NCBI GenBank assembly: GCA_964480635.1
Contig: CAYZQE010000019.1
Location: 1-29,763 of the forward strand
Source of the DNA: CAYZQE01 sp964480635
GTDB taxonomy: Bacteria; Pseudomonadota; Gammaproteobacteria; GCA-001735895
Direction of reading: 5' to 3'
Length of the DNA: 29,763 bases
Positions 24,992 through 29,763 of the stretch are shown piece after piece (position 1 is the first letter of the stretch; every line of letters starts with the position of its first letter). Under the pieces are notes generated by a model that was given only the letters and a program-made list of their open reading frames with translations, did not search any database and was not told the origin of the DNA. Made by a program: the position numbers and the translations under genes.

Positions 24992-25977
24992 TATTTAACC
25001 CCTAAGTTTCTAATCAACACTAGCAGGCTGGCTAATAACAAACTGATTGCTAAAAACCAATAATACAAGGCTTGCTCTGGTCTTAAAATTTCACTGTCTT
25101 GCTCTGCTGGTTCTAACTCATCTAGCAATTGGTAAATACCTTGTAATTCTTCAGTATCACGCGCTCTAAAATATTGACCACCAGTATGTTCAGCGATATA
25201 ACGCAGGGTCTTTTCATCCAAATCAGCCGATGGATTCACGCGCCTCGAACCAAAAAATGATTTCTGGATCATTTCATCAGCGCCCACACCAATGGTATAT
25301 ATTTTTAAACCTTGTTTAGCAGCCAATTGAGCCGCTTTTATAGGCGTGACTTCACCAGCCGTATTAGCACCATCAGTGAGTAAAATAAGCACCCTGCTAT
25401 TTTTATCGACTTTTGCTAAACGTTTAATGGCTAAACCAATGGCATCGCCAATGGCTGTTTTTTCGCCTGCTAAACCTATGGCTGACTCCATTAACAGCGT
25501 ATTAACTGTGGTTAAATCAAACGTTAAAGGGGTTTGTAAATAAGCTTTTTCACCAAACAAAATAAGGCCTAAACGATCACCTGTGCGTTGTTTTATAAAT
25601 TGCTGTGCAACATATTTAGTAGCGACTAAACGATTCACAGCACGGCCATTTATTTCAAAGTCCTCTACTTTCATACTGCCCGATAAATCAACAGCCAACA
25701 TGAGGTCACGACCACTAATAGGTATTTCGATGGGGTCGCCTAACCATTGAGGTCTTGCGATTGCCAATACCAATAAAACCCATGCCATAGCGGCTAATAA
25801 CAACAGCCACCCTTTACTTTTAACCAATGATTCAGCCAATAATGCCGATTCAAACACTTCAATATTAGGCACTTTAAGTGCCGTTTCAGTCGCGGCACTA
25901 GCCACAGGTAATAGATAATATGCCAGCACTGGTAAAGGTAACATCAACAATGCCCAAATCCATTCAAACTGAATCAT
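24991..25977 (-). CDS. batA: VWA-domain membrane protein BatA
   Basis: The 328-residue protein has membrane segments at about 5-25, 57-76 and 303-322 with a VWA domain between the second and third. The MIDAS motif is complete: DLSGS (97-101), a threonine in LQTPLTFD and LLTDGANT. This is the N-terminal hydrophobic plus DUF1355-like layout of BatA. VWA proteins next to a MoxR ATPase usually act with it as partner and adaptor, as in MoxR/CoxD and RavA-ViaA systems. The start overlaps the DUF4381 stop by 4 bp (ATGA). Confidence 0.92.
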   Translation of the reverse strand: MIQFEWIWALLMLPLPVLAYYLLPVASAATETALKVPNIEVFESALLAESLVKSKGWLLLLAAMAWVLLVLAIARPQWLGDPIEIPISGRDLMLAVDLSGSMKVEDFEINGRAVNRLVATKYVAQQFIKQRTGDRLGLILFGEKAYLQTPLTFDLTTVNTLLMESAIGLAGEKTAIGDAIGLAIKRLAKVDKNSRVLILLTDGANTAGEVTPIKAAQLAAKQGLKIYTIGVGADEMIQKSFFGSRRVNPSADLDEKTLRYIAEHTGGQYFRARDTEELQGIYQLLDELEPAEQDSEILRPEQALYYWFLAISLLLASLLVLIRNLGVK

Positions 25978-26447
25978 AGCAAGTGCCTTTTCGGAAAACT
26001 ATCAACCCAACGTTGTAGCCCACTTAACACGATGTCTGCATCAAATTCTGCCTGTTTTTGGTACGTTGCTAAGTTTAATGTTTCAAGCCAACTTAATTCA
26101 ATCACACCTTTTGGGTGGCTTGCCTGCAAGAGACTTAACCATTGCTTACCAGACACGCTTGCAACGTCAGCGCGTAGCTGAGTGCTGAGTAACATTTGAC
26201 GTAGTAATTGAGATAATTGCTGGCTTAATAAAGTCTTGTTTTGATGTTGTTCATAATCATGTTTTATCTTTAAAAACTCAGTCATTGCTGTTTTGCGCAC
26301 ACTCACTTGCTTCATTTTTTTTATTATGAAATAAATAATGACCGTCAATAGGATAAGCGCAACTAACACCGCCCACCAGCCAATAGCAGGCGGCCACCAC
26401 GAGACTGCATCGGGTAAATGAATGTCTCTTAATTCAAGCGGCTTCAA
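25974..26447 (-). CDS. DUF4381 single-pass membrane protein
   Basis: A 157-residue protein beginning MKPLELRDIHLPDAVSWWPP, a typical start for DUF4381, with one membrane segment (about 20-44) and a helical cytoplasmic part (about 45-157) including a QWLSLLQAS stretch. It occurs almost only in MoxR/DUF58/VWA operons of proteobacteria, and its function is unknown. It overlaps its neighbours on both sides by 4 bp, which suggests coupled translation and a fixed complex stoichiometry. Confidence 0.88.
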   Translation of the reverse strand: MKPLELRDIHLPDAVSWWPPAIGWWAVLVALILLTVIIYFIIKKMKQVSVRKTAMTEFLKIKHDYEQHQNKTLLSQQLSQLLRQMLLSTQLRADVASVSGKQWLSLLQASHPKGVIELSWLETLNLATYQKQAEFDADIVLSGLQRWVDSFPKRHLL

Positions 26448-27358
26448 TGGTTTAACCAGCTGTGCATGAGATCAATAGGGCTTTGATGAGTGGCTAGTGA
26501 TAAAAAGCGCATTCTATGTTTTTGGCACAATTGCTTTAAGCGTTCTTGTTTATCCATAAAGCTTTGTTCATATTGTGTTCTTATTTTTTCATTCTTTGTT
26601 TGAATGCAAAGCTTTTTAGCTAAGGAATGTAAGTGATAAGTACCTGAGGGCGGTAACGCTTGTTCGATCACATCATAAATATGAATGAGGGCTATATCAT
26701 TATGCCGAGTCAATTGAGCGAGTTGCGCCTGCTGCTTATCACCAAAGTCATTAAAATCACTGATTAAATAAATTAAACTGCCTGGTTTGGCTGTTTGGCG
26801 CAAGCGATAAAATGCATGATCAAAAGCATCTACGCTGTTATCAATCACCGCATCTTTAGGAGCCTCACTCAGTAAATGAATTAACTGCAAAACAGAAGAA
26901 CGACCCATTTTGGGTCTAAATTCTTGATGCTGATGTTCTGAAAATACCATGCCGCCAACACGGTCTGATTGGGCAATGGCATTCCAAGCTAGCAATGCCG
27001 CCACTTGAGCTGCCAATACAGATTTAAAACAGGTTTTAGTACCAAACTGCATCGCATTGCGGTTATCTACCCACACATGCACGGGGCGTTCTCGTTCTTG
27101 CCTAAACACTTTGGTATGAGTTTTTTGTGTGCGCGCTGTCACCTTCCAGTCAATCGAGCGAATATCATCACCCGGCTGATAAGGTCTCGCTTCATCAAAC
27201 TCCATACCTCGGCCTTTAAATTGTGACAGCCGCTGACCCGCGCGCGCGGCTTTAATATAGGTTGGCGGTGATTTTAAACTTTTAGCTGCGCCCGATAGGG
27301 CAATGAGTGTTTGTTGTTTGGGCAACACCACATCATCAGCTTGATGCTCTTGGTTCAT
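26444..27358 (-). CDS. DUF58 protein, MoxR partner
   Basis: A 304-residue soluble protein with the DUF58 core, GRGMEFDEARPYQPGDD (about 50-66) and IRSIDWKVTARTQ right after it, followed by a VWA-like fold with VWVDNRNAM and YLISDFNDFGD. The MIDAS-like positions are degenerate. It lacks the N-terminal membrane helices of longer DUF58 proteins. Function is unproven; association with MoxR ATPases is the constant feature. It starts 6 bp after the moxR stop. Confidence 0.92.
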   Translation of the reverse strand: MNQEHQADDVVLPKQQTLIALSGAAKSLKSPPTYIKAARAGQRLSQFKGRGMEFDEARPYQPGDDIRSIDWKVTARTQKTHTKVFRQERERPVHVWVDNRNAMQFGTKTCFKSVLAAQVAALLAWNAIAQSDRVGGMVFSEHQHQEFRPKMGRSSVLQLIHLLSEAPKDAVIDNSVDAFDHAFYRLRQTAKPGSLIYLISDFNDFGDKQQAQLAQLTRHNDIALIHIYDVIEQALPPSGTYHLHSLAKKLCIQTKNEKIRTQYEQSFMDKQERLKQLCQKHRMRFLSLATHQSPIDLMHSWLNH

Positions 27359-27363
27359 AACGG

Positions 27364-28332
27364 CTACGGGACAGCGATACGGTTAATCAGCTCTTTAATC
27401 ACGTATTCGGGTGTAATGCCTTCTGCTTCTGCTTCATAACTGAGTAAGATACGGTGGCGTAAGGTATCAAACGCCATTGCTTGAATATCTTCAGGCGTGA
27501 CAAAATCACGTCCATGAATCCAAGCATGAGCTCTGGCACACCGATCTAAAGCCATACTGCCACGGGGGCTTGCGCCAAACTCTATCCAGCGGTCTAAATC
27601 TTTACCATAGGGCTCTGGTTTTCTTGATGCTAAAACAAATTCTAAGAGATAATCTTCAACCGATTCTGCCATGTGTATATTAAGCACTTCTTGACGTGCC
27701 GCAAACAAATCATCTTGGCTTAATAAATCAGTTGGTTTGGCTTCTGCTTTATACTCAGATTTAGCTTCGTTACGGGTTAAATGTAAAATCTGTTTTTCTG
27801 CTTCAGCATTTGGGAAATCAATTTTTACATGCAATAAAAAGCGATCTAATTGAGCTTCAGGTAAGGGATAGGTGCCTTCTTGCTCTATCGGGTTTTGTGT
27901 CGCCATCACTAAAAATAATTCTGGCAATTGATAGCTCGTTGCACCCACGGTTATTTGGCGCTCGCCCATGGCTTCGAGTAAAGCAGCTTGTACTTTGGCA
28001 GGTGAACGATTTATTTCATCAGCTAATACTAAGTTATGAAATAAAGGCCCCGGTTGAAAATGAAAATCACCCTCTTGTGGACGATAGATATCAGTGCCTG
28101 TTAAATCTGCAGGTAATAAATCAGGCGTAAATTGCACCCGATGAAAATCACCGTGAATACACTCACTTAAAACTTTAATAGCTCTTGTTTTTGCAAGACC
28201 GGGCGCACCTTCAACTAAAAGATGCCCATCCGCGAGTAAGGCAATGAGTAATCGGTCAACCAACAATGATTGACCGATAATGTGTTCTGAAACTTGTTGT
28301 TTTAGCTGTTGAAACTGATCAAATAAAGACAC
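27364..28332 (-). CDS. MoxR-family AAA+ ATPase
   Basis: A chaperone-like AAA+ ATPase that matures protein complexes. Walker A is GAPGLAKT, Walker B LVLADEINRSP, sensor 1 MATQNPIEQEG, and the arginine-finger region LPEAQLDRFLL; the lid domain follows (EYVIKELINRIA near the end). The longest open frame starts at 28380 with ATG, but a GTG at 28332 is preceded by a good ribosome binding site (AGAGGA, 28338-28343, 5 nt before the start), and the protein from there (MSLFDQFQQLKQ, 322 residues) fits the family length; the upstream 16 codons lie on the promoter. First gene of the six-gene operon. Confidence 0.93.
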   Translation of the reverse strand: MSLFDQFQQLKQQVSEHIIGQSLLVDRLLIALLADGHLLVEGAPGLAKTRAIKVLSECIHGDFHRVQFTPDLLPADLTGTDIYRPQEGDFHFQPGPLFHNLVLADEINRSPAKVQAALLEAMGERQITVGATSYQLPELFLVMATQNPIEQEGTYPLPEAQLDRFLLHVKIDFPNAEAEKQILHLTRNEAKSEYKAEAKPTDLLSQDDLFAARQEVLNIHMAESVEDYLLEFVLASRKPEPYGKDLDRWIEFGASPRGSMALDRCARAHAWIHGRDFVTPEDIQAMAFDTLRHRILLSYEAEAEGITPEYVIKELINRIAVP

Positions 28333-28356
28333 GCTTTTCCTCTTGAAATATTCATA

Positions 28357-28392
28357 AATATAGATTGAGTACTCTGACAAGCAATACTCAAT
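28357..28392 (-). promoter_or_regulatory. Bat operon promoter with operator-like dyad
   Basis: On the minus strand TTGCTT (28379-28384) and TATATT (28357-28362) are spaced by 16 bp, with a predicted start near 28350, about 18 nt before the GTG. A perfect 8-bp dyad, ATTGAGTA (28364-28371) and TACTCAAT (28385-28392), has a centre spacing of 21 bp, two helical turns, and brackets the -35. The layout suits repression by a dimeric regulator; none is encoded nearby. Confidence 0.5.
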
Positions 28393-28539
28393 ACTGGTTC
28401 CTAAATTTGGGAATTAATTATGAATTTTCAAGGCTAAAATACAATATCTCTTAGGGTTTAATTGATAGCTTTGAAACAATGTGGCCTGATGCCGTTAAGG
28501 AGATCATCTGAATAACCGTAATTATAATTTTACTGAGAA

Positions 28540-28619
28540 AAAATGTGCGTCAAGTTTCGTTAAATACGTCGTAATAGCTGGCTATTGCTTCAAATTTAAC
28601 GGAAGTTGTCGTGCATTTT
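28540..28619. repeat. 80-bp imperfect palindrome
   Basis: The arms 28540-28565 and 28594-28619 pair at about 21 of 26 positions (AAAATG, CGTTAAAT and others). The centre contains a perfect dyad, AATAGC-TG-GCTATT (28573-28586). It has no coding frame and lies between the Bat promoter and the inverted-repeat element. It is probably a repeated intergenic element; copy number needs the genome. Confidence 0.6.
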
Positions 28620-28664
28620 AGCAAGTTCAAAACTATTGGCCTTGTTCAGGGAGTCCTTATATAG

Positions 28665-28757
28665 AGGTGTCGGAGTCGGTTTAATTTATAGAAAAAACTT
28701 ACCGTTAAGAAAACCCCTTTAAGCTTTTCCTTAACCCAACCACCGACTCCGATACCT
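28665..28757. repeat. 93-bp inverted-repeat element (MITE- or REP-doublet-like), copy 2
   Basis: AGGTGTCGGAGTCGGT (28665-28680) and ACCGACTCCGATACCT (28742-28757) match at 15 of 16 positions. The 61-bp centre is AT-rich. The ends match those of the element at 1572-1677 (shared GGTA, G or T, CGGAGTC). It lies 9 bp beyond the stop codon of the truncated RAYT gene, the position expected for REP sequences flanking a RAYT. Confidence 0.7.
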
Positions 28758-28766
28758 TGTAAAGGC

Positions 28767-28898
28767 TCATAGGCTGATTTTACCTTCTTTAAAAAACTGA
28801 TAATCTTCTTCTTTATAAAATATGGGCTCTTTGTTATTTCCTCTCACAATAACATGCTGAGGTTGGCCTATTAATACGAAGCGTGGGAGTCTTGCCAT
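28767..28898 (-). pseudogene. 5' remnant of a REP-associated tyrosine transposase (RAYT, Y1_Tnp)
   Basis: A 43-codon frame reads MARLPRFVLIGQPQHVIVRG, then NNKEPIFYKEEDYQFF, which is the conserved N-terminus of RAYT proteins, including the first histidine position (QPQHV, in place of the usual QPHH). After about residue 37 the similarity ends and a stop follows; the rest, including the HUH-like motif and the catalytic tyrosine, is missing. The break lies just before the inverted-repeat element at 28665-28757. Confidence 0.8.
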
Positions 28899-28971
28899 AG
28901 TTCTTAAGGATATTGCTGCCCTATGGTTGGGGTACACCTCAGATTAACTGAGTTTAACTTATTGGCACTGT

Positions 28972-29256
28972 TTAAATTCTCTTAATTGCTGCTTTATAAA
29001 TAGCATTTTTTTCGCGTTTACCAACGGCAATAACTTCGACAATAAGAACATTATCTATCACCTTATAAACCAGCCTAAAGCCAGAACTACGAAGTTTTAT
29101 TTTATAGCAATCAGCCATGCCACTAAGTTTAGACTTTACAACCTTTGGGTTTACTAATCGCTCAGCTAGTTTTTTTTTAAATAATTCTTTTATCGACCCA
29201 TCTAATTTATTCCATTCATCTAAAGCTTCCTCTTTAAATTTTAGGCTATAACTCAT
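28972..29256 (-). CDS. relE: RelE-family mRNA interferase toxin
   Basis: RelE cuts mRNA in the ribosomal A site. Counted from the second of two adjacent ATG codons (29256), the protein has 94 residues and the catalytic set falls at the same numbers as in E. coli RelE: K52 and K54 in CYKIKLRSSG, R61, R81 in VGKRE and Y87 in the C-terminal helix. The start MSYSLKFKEEALDEWNKL also parallels E. coli RelE. The alternative first ATG is at 29259. It overlaps the antitoxin gene by 11-14 bp, the usual coupled antitoxin-toxin order. With all residues intact the toxin should be active. Confidence 0.93.
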   Translation of the reverse strand: MSYSLKFKEEALDEWNKLDGSIKELFKKKLAERLVNPKVVKSKLSGMADCYKIKLRSSGFRLVYKVIDNVLIVEVIAVGKREKNAIYKAAIKRI

Positions 29257-29494
29257 CAATAGAAACCGACATCGAAGGTGAGTTTTCTCGTTGTTTCACT
29301 AAATCAGCTAACTCAATATCCTCCAACTTATCCATCAGCGCTTCATATGCCTCTGCTGGCACACAATAGAAAGCTGCTTTATTCCGGTTTAAGACAGCAA
29401 CAGGAAAACCATCTCCTAATTTAACAACCGCCATAGGGTTTTTTTTCAATTCAGAAATACTGGCTGTTACATCTGTTAATACCATATTCATCAT
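29246..29494 (-). CDS. Phd/YefM-like antitoxin with a RelB-like C-terminal tail
   Basis: The 82-residue protein neutralises RelE and represses its own operon. The N-terminal half (TDVTASISELKKNPMAVVKL, then DGFPVAVLNRNKAAFYCVPA) is the Phd/YefM DNA-binding and dimer fold. The C-terminal segment, ELADLVKQRE and then SVSIDEL, resembles the toxin-binding tail of E. coli RelB, which ends in the same way (VTLDEL). Several ATG codons lie near the start; GGGG about 6 nt upstream of the first supports 29494. First gene of the operon. Confidence 0.88.
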   Translation of the reverse strand: MMNMVLTDVTASISELKKNPMAVVKLGDGFPVAVLNRNKAAFYCVPAEAYEALMDKLEDIELADLVKQRENSPSMSVSIDEL

Positions 29495-29508
29495 TTAACC
29501 CCATTAAT

Positions 29509-29556
29509 AAGACCATTAAAGAAACCTCATTATAGGTCTTTTATAGTGAAACTCAA
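29509..29556 (-). promoter_or_regulatory. Toxin-antitoxin promoter with operator-like dyad
   Basis: On the minus strand a perfect TATAAT (29529-29534) follows TTGAGT (29551-29556) at 16 bp, with a start expected near 29522, 28 nt before the antitoxin ATG. AAGACC (29509-29514) and GGTCTT (29535-29540) form a dyad across the -10, a likely antitoxin binding site. Confidence 0.6.
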
Positions 29557-29651
29557 ATATAAAAACATGACATTTGCTCTTTTTTCTCAAGGCTCAGTAA
29601 AATAGGCAAAAGACAAGACTGGGCACCTTTTGACAGCAACTCTCGATCACA

Positions 29652-29678
29652 AATCAATGGGGTCAGACTCGATTGATT
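29652..29678. repeat. RAYT-linked palindrome
   Basis: AATCAAT (29652-29658) and ATTGATT (29672-29678) pair perfectly around GGGGTCAGACTCG. GGGGTCAGACTCGATTGA-type sequences are frequent beside RAYT genes. It overlaps the stop codon of the RAYT fragment to its right, as REP sequences often do. Confidence 0.6.
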
Positions 29679-29763
29679 CTATTGTTTTTCTTATATTCAT
29701 CCGATCTCCTATCTCCACCCTTGGCTTTTGGACTACAGCTTCTATTTAATTTCTGCTCTATGA
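29663..29763 (-). CDS. C-terminus of a second RAYT transposase, running off the window
   Basis: The minus strand reads IEQKLNRSCSPKAKGGDRRS, then DEYKKNNRINRV and TGA. An amphipathic helix followed by a basic, glycine-rich tail (KGGDRRS) that ends inside a GGGGTCAGACTC palindrome is how many RAYT proteins finish. Only 32 residues are visible, so the assignment rests on the tail and the adjacent palindrome. It cannot be the missing half of the remnant at 28767-28898: on the minus strand that piece would have to lie to its left. Confidence 0.5.
   Translation of the reverse strand, partial: IEQKLNRSCSPKAKGGDRRSDEYKKNNRINRV

Larger units (their letters stand above)
28333..28971. other. Accessory intergenic region between the Bat operon and relE
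   Basis: This 639-bp stretch has no intact gene. It holds, in order, the Bat promoter and dyad, an 80-bp palindrome, an inverted-repeat element, the RAYT remnant and a small CTCAG/CTGAG hairpin (28938-28952) that may end relE transcription or reduce read-through. It looks like a landing place for small mobile sequences. Confidence 0.65.

Noticed and set aside
28333..28380. ATG start of MoxR at 28380
   Set aside because: The GTG at 28332 has a strong ribosome binding site and matches family length; the longer start lies over the promoter.
28767..29763. One RAYT gene split by insertion of the relE operon
   Set aside because: On the minus strand the N-terminal piece lies downstream of the C-terminal piece, so they cannot be halves of the same gene in simple order.

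Overview
The window is AT-rich chromosomal DNA (by eye near 40% G+C, not computed) from a gammaproteobacterium, probably a free-living aquatic or marine one. The clues are the gene set and order: type B ribosomal protein L31, a malic enzyme and PriA in a row; rdgB-hemW; the fungal-type homoserine kinase (ThrB2) close to polA, as in Pseudomonas; and a complete MoxR/DUF58/DUF4381/VWA/VWA-TPR/BatD operon. I cannot name the genus. No tRNA, rRNA, CRISPR array, prophage or complete insertion sequence is visible.

Layout. 1-170: degenerate tandem repeats of the kind found beside REP-associated tyrosine transposases (RAYT), plus a terminator hairpin. 170-1474: a single-gene HipA-family kinase of the HipH/YjjJ type with its own N-terminal DNA-binding domain and an operator-like promoter. 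1572-1677: an inverted-repeat element. 1699-6033: priA-recQ, replication restart and recombination helicases. 6254-8368: malic enzyme and a secreted M14 peptidase. 8574-8816: rpmE2 with a clear promoter and terminator. 8817-9991: 1.2 kb with no credible gene, holding two direct copies of a 287-bp sequence, each with three DnaA boxes. 9992-11847: rdgB-hemW. 11973-13788: yicC and a DUF4197 lipoprotein-free exported protein. 13785-15404: LOG-family protein and homoserine kinase. 15464-18172: polA. 18257-21151: exported rhodanese and a membrane GGDEF-EAL protein. 21463-28332: a six-gene, tightly overlapping Bat/MoxR operon. 28333-28971: promoter dyad, a long palindrome, an inverted-repeat element and the 5' end of a broken RAYT gene. 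28972-29494: a RelE toxin with a Phd-like antitoxin. 29663-end: the C-terminus of a second RAYT gene that runs out of the window.

How the parts work together. Much of the core content serves DNA maintenance and nucleotide hygiene (PriA, RecQ, PolA, RdgB). The Bat operon is a self-contained envelope-stress or protein-maturation machine: a MoxR AAA+ ATPase, a DUF58 partner, small membrane anchors, two VWA proteins that would dock through MIDAS sites, and the exported BatD. The two edges of the window are accessory: growth-inhibiting toxins (HipH, RelE/Phd) lie among RAYT remnants and palindromic repeats.

The strongest candidate for something undescribed is the twin origin-like intergenic element at 9014-9990. 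Its two copies keep identical spacing over 287 bp, are near-identical around paired inverted consensus DnaA boxes, diverge in an AT-rich middle, and converge again at a terminal box. It could be a replication origin, a DnaA-titrating site like datA/DARS, or a pair of structured RNAs.
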